Assembly (NCBI GenBank): GCA_964577145.1
Contig: CAZNXM010000034.1
Coordinates: 1 to 17,123, forward strand
DNA from: MGIIa-K1 sp964577145
GTDB taxonomy: Archaea > Thermoplasmatota > Poseidoniia > Poseidoniales > Poseidoniaceae
Direction: 5' to 3'
DNA length: 17,123 bases
A program made the translations under genes and the position numbers. Within the stretch, counting starts at the first letter, position 1; the number at the start of each line of letters is the position of its first letter. Below the pieces are notes generated by a model that searched no databases, had not been told where the DNA came from, and saw only the letters and a program-made list of their open reading frames with translations. Shown here piece after piece: positions 1-8,261 of the stretch.

Positions 1-303
1 AAAGATTGATTCCTTGAGACTCAATATTTCGGGGACTGCTTCAATGACCAAATCTGCATCGGAACAAAATTTTCGGTCTATTGCCGTGGAAATTCGTGCC
101 CTTGCAGCATCTGAATCTGCTTGAGACATTCGTTCCTTTACAACGAGTTTTGCTAAAGATTTCTCGATAGTGGTAATTCCATTAGCAACAAATTCCTCCT
201 TGATATCAATCATTACCACATCATAGCCAGAGCACGCGGCAACTTGAGCAATCCCATTGCCCATCTGTCCAGCGCCGATAACTGCGATTCTCTGAATCGT
301 CAT
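1..303 (-). CDS. 3-hydroxyacyl-CoA dehydrogenase, NAD-binding N-terminal part (partial, runs off left edge)
   Basis: Reading the minus strand from the ATG at 303 gives 101 residues with no stop before the window edge, so the gene is cut. The protein opens MTIQRIAVIGAGQMGNGIAQ, a Rossmann dinucleotide-binding loop (GxGxxG) about nine residues from the start. It continues with an acidic residue closing strand 2 (VVMIDI) and DADLVIEAVPEILSLKESIF, the usual VIEAVxE motif of this family. The family oxidises 3-hydroxyacyl-CoA to 3-ketoacyl-CoA with NAD+ in beta-oxidation or butanoate metabolism. The size and start match stand-alone 3-hydroxybutyryl-CoA dehydrogenases. Only the N-terminus is visible, so a fusion to an enoyl-CoA hydratase cannot be excluded. 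It lies 30 bp downstream of the subtilase gene on the same strand, with no clear promoter or Shine-Dalgarno in the gap. Family recognition is secure; exact substrate is not. Confidence 0.9.
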   Translation of the reverse strand, partial: MTIQRIAVIGAGQMGNGIAQVAACSGYDVVMIDIKEEFVANGITTIEKSLAKLVVKERMSQADSDAARARISTAIDRKFCSDADLVIEAVPEILSLKESIF

Positions 304-333
304 GGCAGTGCCACTGTGAAGCACCCCTTCAAC

Positions 334-3300
334 TCATTGCCACTTGTCTTTCTTCCAACTCTTGAATAATAGCGTGCCCATCAAGATTACAATCAGAGCA
401 CCAAGGCCGATGTTAACTAAATTTGGAGCAGAAAATAATGTATCTGCAAATGTGGGGTCCGGCTCGATTACCATTGTTGAGTTAGACCACTCAGTGTTGC
501 CTACATCATCCTGCATTGCCATATTTACCGTCCAATTACCTGGACTAGATGCACCGACTTCGAATTGCTGAGTAAAGAGAGTACTTGCATCGACCTCCCC
601 TTCAATCGACTTCATGGTGATATTATCCTGTTTGATAATGATTAGATAATCAACAGGGTCTGTTTGGAATTCAATTGTATAGTGGACAAATATTCTGCCT
701 GATTGCTCGATTAGAAGGACCTCGCCGCTCGGACCCAAACTATCTAGGGTTACATTATACCAAGCACTTGCAGTATTTCCAGCAGCATCTGTTGCTGTGC
801 AACGTATTGCGGCTTTCATTCCATCGAGGAGGGCTTTATCCATTCCAGCCCAAGGGTCCAATGCTAAATCAAAGGAAAGTTCTGAAACAGTAATATTGGC
901 TTGTGCCGGAGATAGATGGTCAATACACTCGACTAGCAATCCCAATTCTGAAACCTCAACAGACACTGTGAGTGAAGAAATTCCCTCAACCTGATCTGGT
1001 CTGAACTCTCCGCTATCATCGAGAATAATTGATGGAGGAATTCCATCGTATTCCACCTCGAGTTCAAATGATTCTGATACACCACGGCCGTTGACTATCA
1101 CTGTGAATCGGTTCATGCCTTGGACTAATTCGAAATCTAGGTTTATCTCACCACCCATGCCCGTACCATAATCATCGACAAAGGATGCCCCCTCCTCGTG
1201 ATGGTCTAGTCTCCATGTCTGGCCTGGTCCAACATACAGCGTAGCATCCAGTGAACTAACATTGACCAAACTTGCATTCCATGGAGCGTAGAGGACTGGT
1301 GTATAGATTTCCACATCCAAATTTACTGTTCGGCATTCGGCAACTTCATTGCGGCCATCATCCCACATTCTAATGCAGATTTCATGCTCGCCAACTTCAC
1401 CCAATTCGAAGATCCAGCGACCAATGACAGAAGTCATTTCTGGTAATGAAATCCAACCACTTGAGTCTAATTTGTATTGCATGTGAGGACTTTCCCCGGG
1501 GTTCTCCCAAGTCATATCTACCAGATGATGTTCCAAAAGTTCACCATCGACCGGTGAAGTCCAATTCAATATTGGATAGATTGAATCTATATGTATTATT
1601 GCTGAATCATTTGCCCAATTACCAGCTGCATCTTGAGCAATTACAGAAACAATATTCTCACCCTCATCCAATTCCACGAGGTGGAACTGAGAAGAATTGG
1701 GGCCGTATGGAGTCATTGATTGATTTTGCAACCACCACTGTGCATAGTTTTCAACCACGACTTTGAACACGCCAATAGTTTCGTTATGAATTCCTGAATA
1801 AGTATGGGTGATTTCGATATCAGGTGGAATCGTATCTCTGGTAATATCGATTGAAAGATTAGACGACCTACCTGCCCGGTCAGTAGATGAAATGCTGAAG
1901 GTATTCATGCCTTCAGTCACAATTTCAATGCTTGAATTGAACCACTGTGGTGCACCGGTTGAATTAGTTGAATTCCAACCTGTCCCATTACCTGTAGATG
2001 CCAGTGGTGTGGCAAATAGGCGAGTAGATGAATATTCTTCAGCAAGGATATGAAGAGTGGCAGTGCTAGAATTCGTTAACTCTCCAACCGAACTACTAAC
2101 GGAGAGATAGGGCAACTCATCATCATGCACAATCCAATGACTCGCAGAACCGGTGCGTCCTGAAACATCGGTGACCTGCAAAGAGAACTCATGTTTCAAG
2201 CCATCCTCACTAAGATTAGTTGCGACCCATATCTGATGAAGTGTTTGATTGAAGGAACTAAGGTTTGAGATATTCACCAGAGTGCCATTTAGTGTCTCCC
2301 CAACGATTGTAGTATTACCTGAAGTTGTGGCATTCCAGACTATGCCTGAAGCATCGAAACCACCGCCGAGGTCAATTGCATGCGCAAAGACTCCTACATC
2401 TGAATAATGGTGAGAGGATATTGGTGGATTTGAGAATGAAACCAATGGTGGAGTTTCAAGAAGATTGTAATTTAGTGGCACATGTACGGAACCACCTACA
2501 TCCAAATCCATTTCAATCAATCCCTGCCACTCTCCGGTATTACTTGGCATATCTCCAGTGAAATTTACCAGCCATGCTCGGGCGGGGATTATTCCCCCAA
2601 GACGCGATGAGCCATTTGGATACATTAGTTGGATTTGTGACTCATTCAACGCGGTCCAATCTGTTAGATTGACATCATCGCCACCTACCCGATCTACTTT
2701 CAACCAAAATGTGGTATTGGTCGTAGGCACATCATAACCATGAACCACTACCCACCACTGTCCATCATCGGGATTATCGATTACTATTTTCTCTGCAGAA
2801 TTCCAATTCCAACTTCGCCCTTCTTCTTCATTCGACCAGTCAATCACACCATCGGAGTTAGAATCATGAAATACATAGAGGTCCAAATCATCTCGAGCTC
2901 CATTAGAATCGATTTCTACTTCAAGGCGTGTGAGATCTGATGTGTTAAATGGATGGATGTATGAGGACGTTGAGACTGAACCCACCGTATCCTGGCTAGC
3001 AGTTTGATTCAGTAAATGTGTAGCTCTTGACCAACCATATCCGCGTACATCATCAACGTCTACATCGAGCGTTGAGCCAATAACAATTGATTCGTTAATG
3101 GCACCTTGCGACCAGTTGGAAATTATCCAACTATCATTTCCAGCAAGCGAAGTAACATGGCCTACAGTGATATTTACCGGGTTGTCATTTGTCAGTACTC
3201 CATGCATTGTGGAATGTAGTAGAACCTGTTTGATGCCTGCAGTAGCCTCACCAACTAAGATTTCTCTGTCCCCACCAGTATTGGTTTCACGCGCCCAAAT

Positions 3301-6300
3301 TCCCGAGCCCTGATGTTTGTTGGTTGAGGATTCTTCCACATGTAAGACCCAATCAGGATAATCGGGTGAAGTTCCAGCATACGGATGCGGTGTACGTGAA
3401 AGAATGTGTGCATCAATGTCGGTATAGCCATTGTCCGGCCAATCAATATCAACTATCATCGAGCCATGAGCTAATGATACCGGCCAATCGATTGCAACCG
3501 CTTTCCAATCTCCCGACTCTGCTCTCCATCCCCAGCGCTGAGCACCTTGAAGCCAAGTTTCACGATACAAACTCTGGTTTGAGACATTCCCATCGATTTC
3601 AGGTGGTGTCCAAGTGTATGTGCCATTGGAGGCAACTGTTGTCAATACAGGAAGTTTCCATGAATGATTTGCGGCAATGAGGCTTACCTGAGTCATATGT
3701 AAACCAGGAATCGCATCTGCTGGTGGTGAAATTGTGATGTTTACACCTTGTGTTGAGTGCGCCGGGATTGTGATATTTGTTGAACTCAAGGAAATCCACG
3801 GGTCGATATCATGGGTGAATCCTGTAATGTCTATCTCAATTGGAACGGGGTCGATTAGGGAGGTCCTAACATTCTGCATCCAGCCGACTAAAATGATGCC
3901 ATCACAATCAATATCCCAAGGGTTTCCAACCCTGACCTCTACTTGTGGAGAGGCGTATGCATGTGTAGTTAATTCAACGAACTGGTCGCCTGAATCCCAT
4001 TCATCAACAGCCACATATGTGTCATTATTTAGGTCATCGAAAAATATTCCATCTCCATCTGTATCATTCCACCGATAGAATCGAAGATGCGGTCTATTCT
4101 CGCTCTGAAGATTCTGATCTCCATCGAATCCGCCCGGAGCCATCGTGGCTCTTGCCCTAAGCATGGTTTCATTCCCAACACCCCATGTGCTGTTATTTCC
4201 ATGGATTATCACGGGGAATGCAAAATCGGGTGTCGACGATTGGTAGCCATCCCAGCCATTACTAGTATTCACATCGAAATTGTGTACGACATGGCTTACT
4301 GGGACCATAGTTCGTGGACTTGCTTCTATTTGGATCGAAGAGTTTGATGGGTTGATAATTTCGATTCTATGAGTCGAAGAATCACCTGGTAGCATCCAAT
4401 TGATTCCGGCTGAGCGGTGTGTTCCTTCATTATCCCCAGCCATCAGTGCTGCAGGCTGAACTAGCCATGTGTCATTTGCACCTTGGATTGTTTGTACTGC
4501 CCTACCGGCATCAAACCAACCTGCGCCTTGGGTATTGGGGTCATAGCCCAAATCCATTGAGGTTGACATCACAAGGTCTCGCACTACTTGAGAATCGGGC
4601 ATTCCGCCATATTCCTCAAGATATGCTTGGTGAACTAAGGCCATTAGTCCAGCTGCAACAGGAGTTGCAAGTGAAGTTCCAGACCATGAGGTGGTTGCAG
4701 AATTTGCATCGGTCACTTCATTCAGTGTGCGGTCACCTGTAGCCGACCAGCCAACAGCCACGATATCAGGGTCCATTCTACCCTGTGAATTCGGCCCCCT
4801 GTCCGTCCACGATGCAATTTCACCCCACGAATGTGCACTACCAGAACCTCGTGAAGAGGCGGCTCCAACTGATACGATTCCTGGTGAACCGCCCGGACTA
4901 GCGACAGTACCGTATCCATGTCCACCATTTCCAAGGGCTACCAAGTATGTGGTATTGGTAGAATATACACGTGTTAGCCAGTCGAGGTAGAGGGAGGATG
5001 CATCGGTGCCGGCATCAACAACACCAGAATATCCGAATGAGAAAGAACCGATACTTGCTTCATCACCAGTATCAGGAATTCCATCATATCCCTCAGCAAC
5101 GAATCTCCAGGCTTCAAAGGATGAACCACCCGCATAATAATTAGCGACAGCAACGAGTTTTGCATCTGGTGCCATTCCCTTCACTGCACCATTATTGACA
5201 ATACCTTGTGCGGCGATAGAAGATGCGCAAAGCGTACCGTGGCCACCACCAGCCCCGCTCGCTTCGTTGAGCATGAAAGCAACCAAGTCGCCATTTCCAG
5301 GAATCCTATCTGCTAAACCACTGCGTGTGGCATAAGTCGGTGCGAATGGGACCGAGGTATTTCCATCACCAATGAAGTAAATCATACCTCCAGAGCGGTC
5401 CCATAATCCGTCTCCAGTAGTATCGATACCACTAGTTTCGCTACCTTTGCGCATGGGTTGCTCATCATCGAATCTACCATCCCTATCGAGGTCTGAGTAC
5501 ACTGTTGTATAGATTCCAGATACAAGGTCATCAACAACGATTACTCTGACCTCTCCTCCGGCTCTACTCACCAAATTAGTATCTGGATGCAAACCGTAGT
5601 GATAAATGCCAGAAAGTGAAACAATATTCGTAACATCGATACCTTCTACATCGGTTAGATTGTCACTATCATTATCAATATCAGTTGAAGAAGTATCTGC
5701 GTACCATGAATTTCCTGAACCTGTAAATGCACTACCTGAGGAAAGCCAATCCGACATCGACAATCCATCAAATGCGATTGGCCAACCATCCCAGGAGGAA
5801 TTTGGGTCCTCAACCCGAGCTTGTGTTCCATTGAGGTCTGGATGAGCGAAGTCGATTCCTGAATCGACTACTGCTACTTTGATGCCCTCTCCAGTGAGAT
5901 TCAGTGAATGAGCAATGTCTGCTTCATGAATATCGATACTTTGTACAGTATTGGGCTCGGCTTCTATTTGGAAACTAGCACGTTCAGGAATCCCGGGATC
6001 TTCATGTATCGCAATCACACCATAAACTGCTGGCAATTTTGCAACCAATTGCCCAGGAAGGCTAACTGCTCTGTGTTGTAGTATGCCATCCATCGTCTCT
6101 GGATTAGTGGAAACAAGGTTGCCATCTGCTTGTTCAGGGAGCAAACCATGCAATTCTTGGAATGAATGGAGTTCTGATAATACGGTTGTCAAAACAATGA
6201 CTTCAGCCTGTTCTTGACTTGTAAAGTGCTCAAGTGAAGGCAGAATTGCAGCACCAGGGGAATCGGTGAATATCAGCGGTTTTGTCTGCGTTGAGGAATA

Positions 6301-6384
6301 ATCCTCAACAGTGTCGGAAGGGAATAGGACAACTTGGGACCATGAGGATAGTAGGAGTATTCCCACAAGCATCACGGCGCGCAT
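334..6384 (-). CDS. Giant membrane-anchored subtilisin-family (S8) serine protease, pyrolysin-like
   Basis: The 2016-residue protein starts MRAVMLVGILLLSSW, a signal peptide. Residues about 25-160 look like a propeptide. The catalytic domain follows: Asp174 in VAVVDSGIDFAHPDL, His382 in GGGHGTLCASS, oxyanion Asn486 in ALGNGG and Ser571 in GTSLATP. The Asp-His distance of 208 residues is far longer than in simple subtilisins. The insert carries Asp-rich loops (DIDNDSD near 236, SDLDRDG near 298, DTTGDG near 321) that suggest calcium sites. Large D-H inserts are known in pyrolysin and tripeptidyl peptidase II. After residue 640 come many beta-sandwich segments, among them a pre-peptidase C-terminal (PPC)-like domain at about 1145-1232 and another Asp-rich loop near 774. 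The end has a hydrophobic segment (IGLGALIVILMGTLLF) followed by KSWKKDK, a membrane anchor with a short cytoplasmic tail. About fifty N-x-S/T sequons are present by eye. Expected role: cell-surface hydrolysis of proteins. The ATG at 6384 is chosen because the signal peptide follows directly. Substrate range is unknown. Confidence 0.95.
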   Translation of the reverse strand: MRAVMLVGILLLSSWSQVVLFPSDTVEDYSSTQTKPLIFTDSPGAAILPSLEHFTSQEQAEVIVLTTVLSELHSFQELHGLLPEQADGNLVSTNPETMDGILQHRAVSLPGQLVAKLPAVYGVIAIHEDPGIPERASFQIEAEPNTVQSIDIHEADIAHSLNLTGEGIKVAVVDSGIDFAHPDLNGTQARVEDPNSSWDGWPIAFDGLSMSDWLSSGSAFTGSGNSWYADTSSTDIDNDSDNLTDVEGIDVTNIVSLSGIYHYGLHPDTNLVSRAGGEVRVIVVDDLVSGIYTTVYSDLDRDGRFDDEQPMRKGSETSGIDTTGDGLWDRSGGMIYFIGDGNTSVPFAPTYATRSGLADRIPGNGDLVAFMLNEASGAGGGHGTLCASSIAAQGIVNNGAVKGMAPDAKLVAVANYYAGGSSFEAWRFVAEGYDGIPDTGDEASIGSFSFGYSGVVDAGTDASSLYLDWLTRVYSTNTTYLVALGNGGHGYGTVASPGGSPGIVSVGAASSRGSGSAHSWGEIASWTDRGPNSQGRMDPDIVAVGWSATGDRTLNEVTDANSATTSWSGTSLATPVAAGLMALVHQAYLEEYGGMPDSQVVRDLVMSTSMDLGYDPNTQGAGWFDAGRAVQTIQGANDTWLVQPAALMAGDNEGTHRSAGINWMLPGDSSTHRIEIINPSNSSIQIEASPRTMVPVSHVVHNFDVNTSNGWDGYQSSTPDFAFPVIIHGNNSTWGVGNETMLRARATMAPGGFDGDQNLQSENRPHLRFYRWNDTDGDGIFFDDLNNDTYVAVDEWDSGDQFVELTTHAYASPQVEVRVGNPWDIDCDGIILVGWMQNVRTSLIDPVPIEIDITGFTHDIDPWISLSSTNITIPAHSTQGVNITISPPADAIPGLHMTQVSLIAANHSWKLPVLTTVASNGTYTWTPPEIDGNVSNQSLYRETWLQGAQRWGWRAESGDWKAVAIDWPVSLAHGSMIVDIDWPDNGYTDIDAHILSRTPHPYAGTSPDYPDWVLHVEESSTNKHQGSGIWARETNTGGDREILVGEATAGIKQVLLHSTMHGVLTNDNPVNITVGHVTSLAGNDSWIISNWSQGAINESIVIGSTLDVDVDDVRGYGWSRATHLLNQTASQDTVGSVSTSSYIHPFNTSDLTRLEVEIDSNGARDDLDLYVFHDSNSDGVIDWSNEEEGRSWNWNSAEKIVIDNPDDGQWWVVVHGYDVPTTNTTFWLKVDRVGGDDVNLTDWTALNESQIQLMYPNGSSRLGGIIPARAWLVNFTGDMPSNTGEWQGLIEMDLDVGGSVHVPLNYNLLETPPLVSFSNPPISSHHYSDVGVFAHAIDLGGGFDASGIVWNATTSGNTTIVGETLNGTLVNISNLSSFNQTLHQIWVATNLSEDGLKHEFSLQVTDVSGRTGSASHWIVHDDELPYLSVSSSVGELTNSSTATLHILAEEYSSTRLFATPLASTGNGTGWNSTNSTGAPQWFNSSIEIVTEGMNTFSISSTDRAGRSSNLSIDITRDTIPPDIEITHTYSGIHNETIGVFKVVVENYAQWWLQNQSMTPYGPNSSQFHLVELDEGENIVSVIAQDAAGNWANDSAIIHIDSIYPILNWTSPVDGELLEHHLVDMTWENPGESPHMQYKLDSSGWISLPEMTSVIGRWIFELGEVGEHEICIRMWDDGRNEVAECRTVNLDVEIYTPVLYAPWNASLVNVSSLDATLYVGPGQTWRLDHHEEGASFVDDYGTGMGGEINLDFELVQGMNRFTVIVNGRGVSESFELEVEYDGIPPSIILDDSGEFRPDQVEGISSLTVSVEVSELGLLVECIDHLSPAQANITVSELSFDLALDPWAGMDKALLDGMKAAIRCTATDAAGNTASAWYNVTLDSLGPSGEVLLIEQSGRIFVHYTIEFQTDPVDYLIIIKQDNITMKSIEGEVDASTLFTQQFEVGASSPGNWTVNMAMQDDVGNTEWSNSTMVIEPDPTFADTLFSAPNLVNIGLGALIVILMGTLLFKSWKKDKWQ

Positions 6385-6399
6385 GGCTCCTACGGAGCC
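6385..6399 (-). promoter_or_regulatory. Leader hairpin with GTA loop abutting the subtilase start codon
   Basis: On the minus strand the bases just before the ATG read GGCTCCGTAGGAGCC, a perfect 6-bp stem with a GTA loop. The A of the ATG can pair with the T at 6400 as a seventh pair. The same design, with a compensatory base-pair change, precedes the DUF106 gene at 13976-13988. The 3' arm contains GGAG only two bases before the ATG, which is close for a Shine-Dalgarno. Function (translation control, initiation aid or DNA-level site) is inference. Confidence 0.6.
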
Positions 6400-6422
6400 A
6401 CCGATACAAATAGCCTGTTCGC

Positions 6423-6428
6423 ATTAAA
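6423..6428 (-). promoter_or_regulatory. TATA-like element for the subtilase gene
   Basis: The minus strand reads ACTTTAATGC, starting at the discriminator base of tRNA-Gln. TTTAAT lies 39-44 bases before the subtilase ATG. Initiation about 25 bases downstream would give a leader of roughly 15-20 bases that contains the hairpin. A second AT-rich run (TATTTGTA, 6404-6411) lies 20-27 bases before the ATG and would instead fit leaderless transcription, so the choice between them is open. Confidence 0.4.
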
Positions 6429-6429
6429 G

Positions 6430-6502
6430 TAGCTCTGCTCGGATTCGAACCGAAGTCCCCGGGACCAAAACCCGAGATGATGGACCACTACACCACAGAA
6501 CT
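6430..6502 (-). tRNA. tRNA-Gln (anticodon TTG)
   Basis: The minus strand folds as a cloverleaf. The acceptor stem is AGTTCTG (5' end at 6502) with CAGAGCT (6431-6437), including one T-G wobble. The D-arm has GGTGTAGTGGT. The anticodon stem TCGGG/CCCGG encloses loop TTTTGGT, giving anticodon TTG, which reads CAA (Gln). The T-arm is TTCGG TTCGAAT CCGAG. The discriminator is A at 6430. The genome continues CTT, so CCA is not encoded, as is common in archaea. No intron is seen. The gene lies between the HD-domain gene (stop at 6523) and the subtilase promoter, all on one strand. Confidence 0.95.
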
Positions 6503-6503
6503 C

Positions 6504-6519
6504 TGGTTGGGCCCAACCA
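6504..6519. repeat. Perfect 16-bp palindrome between the HD gene and tRNA-Gln
   Basis: TGGTTGGGCCCAACCA equals its own reverse complement. It sits one base before the tRNA-Gln 5' end and three bases after the HD-domain stop codon. As RNA it could form a 6-bp stem with a GGCC loop. It may mark a 3' end, a tRNA 5' processing boundary or a protein-binding site; the sequence alone does not decide. No T-run follows, so it is not a typical archaeal terminator. Confidence 0.55.
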
Positions 6520-6522
6520 CAC

Positions 6523-6972
6523 TCAGACCAAGTCTGTTTCGCCTATCACTTCTCTTGCAGAGGCGATAAATTCACCTAAATCAAGACCTTGGTTTTCTTC
6601 ATATAATCGTGCCATTAAGGCCATGTCTAACTTGTCAAGATGTTTGACAAATTGCGCTTCAGGCGTGTTTCCGGCTTCATACTCATCTAACAGCCCAATC
6701 CACTGCGGTGCGAGTTCCAACATTGCGGCCCTTTCATCAGAGGTTTTTGTGGATTGGTCGTCCTCAGGAGTGAGATCCCCGATCTCTACTTCAGGTAAAT
6801 CATGAATAAGACACATTTCGATAACACGCATTCTGTCAAGTTCTTCTGGACATAGGTGCATGGCTAGAAGTGCCATCCCCCAAGAATGTGCAGCAACGCT
6901 CTCAGGAGCATTTACACCAGCACGAACCCAACCGGTTCGAAGCACATGTTTCAACTCAAGCCAGCGGCGCAT
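6523..6972 (-). CDS. HD-domain phosphohydrolase, HDDC2/YfbR-like 5'-deoxynucleotidase
   Basis: The 149-residue protein is a short single-domain HD hydrolase. The N-terminus contains LKHVLRTGWVRAGVNAPESV followed by AAHSW (first metal His near residue 29). Then comes CLIHDLPEVEIGD (the HD pair near residues 57-58) and KHLDKLDMALMA (final metal Asp near 113-116). The LKHVxRTGW...PESVAxHSW pattern is typical of the HDDC2/YfbR group, some members of which dephosphorylate deoxynucleoside 5'-monophosphates with a divalent metal. The length is a little below the usual 160-200 residues, but the core is complete. The ATG at 6972 has a TATA-like TTCTAATG 22-29 bases upstream, which fits leaderless transcription. 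The gene follows the acyl-CoA dehydrogenase by 46 bp. The substrate here is inferred only. Confidence 0.85.
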   Translation of the reverse strand: MRRWLELKHVLRTGWVRAGVNAPESVAAHSWGMALLAMHLCPEELDRMRVIEMCLIHDLPEVEIGDLTPEDDQSTKTSDERAAMLELAPQWIGLLDEYEAGNTPEAQFVKHLDKLDMALMARLYEENQGLDLGEFIASAREVIGETDLV

Positions 6973-6993
6973 GATGGTGTCACAAGCGGTTCA

Positions 6994-7001
6994 CATTAGA
7001 A
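6994..7001 (-). promoter_or_regulatory. Candidate TATA box for a leaderless HD-domain mRNA
   Basis: The minus strand reads TTCTAATG 22-29 bases before the ATG at 6972, in the 46-bp gap after the acyl-CoA dehydrogenase stop. Position and composition fit an archaeal TATA element, but the match is weak. Confidence 0.35.
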
Positions 7002-7018
7002 CCAATCTGATGAGGAAT

Positions 7019-8212
7019 TCACTCAGTGATAACTTCTGGAGTCTTTCCAAGGTCACGTGTGATGTTCTTTTGGTGCGATTCCAAAGTTCCGCCGCCTATT
7101 TCGAGCAATTTTGCATCTCTCCATAAGCGCTCAACAACATATTCGGCAACATATCCGTATCCACCCATTACTTGCATTGCATTATCTGCAATCTCTTTGG
7201 CTGCTGTTGTTGCGAATAATTTCACACCGTCACTATCGAGACGGTGGCCAGATTCTCCGAGTCCCATATTGGATGCTGTGTCGTAGATGTAGGCTCGCAT
7301 TGCACGGTACTTCGCCCACGATTCTCCAATGTGTCTTTGCATTTGTCCGAAGTCTCTAATCCTCTTTCCAAAAGCCTCGCGGTCGGTTGCATAACGATTC
7401 ATCTCTTCGAGAGAACGGCGAGATATTCCAAGAGCCATTGCGGCTAAGGTAAGTCTCTCCAATTCGAGATTACGCATCATATGAATCATAGATTCACCTA
7501 CATTACCTACCAGATTCTCTGCAGGAACGATACAATCTTCAAAGACGAGTTCTGCTGTATTAGACGCCCTCATTCCAGTCTTATCCATTATCTTCTGACC
7601 TACTGAATATCCGGGCATTCCTTTTTCGACAAGGAATGTGGAGAGTTCTGCACGGCCATTACCATTGGTCCCGGTTTTCGCATAAACCCAAACGACATCT
7701 GCAGGAGTACCTTCATCGTCGATGCATCCATTTGTTATCCACATCTTTCGACCATTGAGTACCCAAGACCCATCGTCTCGCTTTACTGCTGTTGTTGAGA
7801 GACCAAGAACATCGGTTCCAACATCTGGCTCGCTCATAGCCATTGCACCAATCCATTCGCCTGAGGAAACTAGCGGAATTATTCGTGACTTCTGTGAATC
7901 ATTTCCATTTTGCTCCAAGTTGTTGACAAATAGCATTGAATGGGCAAGATATGCTAGAGCAAAACCCGGGTCACTTGCAGATAACTCCTCATGCACGATA
8001 ACTGCTGCAATTGAATCAAGACCTGCGCCACCAAATTCTTCGCTTGCAGTCAAACCAAGTAATCCCATCTCTCCCATCGAACGTAATAAGTCAAGATTGA
8101 AAATTTCATCACGGTCGTGAACAAGGGCTTGCGGCTCGACGTGCTCCTTGACGAAGTCTCGTACCATCTCACGCAACATTGCATGCTCTTCGCTGGGATT
8201 GGCGATATCCAT
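7019..8212 (-). CDS. Acyl-CoA dehydrogenase, isovaleryl-CoA dehydrogenase-like
   Basis: The 397-residue length is normal for a single-domain FAD acyl-CoA dehydrogenase. The family signature MSEPDVGTD lies at about 126-134, the FAD/substrate strand WVLNGRKMWITNG near 150-162, and MQVMGGYGY near 346-354. In medium-chain enzymes the catalytic Glu lies in the C-terminal YEGT motif. Here that site reads LEIGGGTLE, without the Glu, while helix G carries LELERLTLAA with Glu252. This is the isovaleryl-CoA dehydrogenase arrangement (LERL), so Glu252 is the likely catalytic base and the substrate is probably a branched short-chain acyl-CoA from leucine breakdown. That assignment is inference from residue placement. 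The enzyme would feed electrons to an electron-transfer flavoprotein not seen here. It lies 49 bp after the basic-tail gene. The start ATG at 8212 gives the usual N-terminal helix. Confidence 0.93.
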   Translation of the reverse strand: MDIANPSEEHAMLREMVRDFVKEHVEPQALVHDRDEIFNLDLLRSMGEMGLLGLTASEEFGGAGLDSIAAVIVHEELSASDPGFALAYLAHSMLFVNNLEQNGNDSQKSRIIPLVSSGEWIGAMAMSEPDVGTDVLGLSTTAVKRDDGSWVLNGRKMWITNGCIDDEGTPADVVWVYAKTGTNGNGRAELSTFLVEKGMPGYSVGQKIMDKTGMRASNTAELVFEDCIVPAENLVGNVGESMIHMMRNLELERLTLAAMALGISRRSLEEMNRYATDREAFGKRIRDFGQMQRHIGESWAKYRAMRAYIYDTASNMGLGESGHRLDSDGVKLFATTAAKEIADNAMQVMGGYGYVAEYVVERLWRDAKLLEIGGGTLESHQKNITRDLGKTPEVITE

Positions 8213-8261
8213 GATACTGACCCATCTTGCGGGTGACGGATTTGCTTTTCAGTCTTCACAC

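Noticed and set aside
3324..4078. Plus-strand open frames inside the subtilase gene
   Set aside because: They are shadows of a 6-kb gene with clear domains, and their translations have no protein-like pattern.
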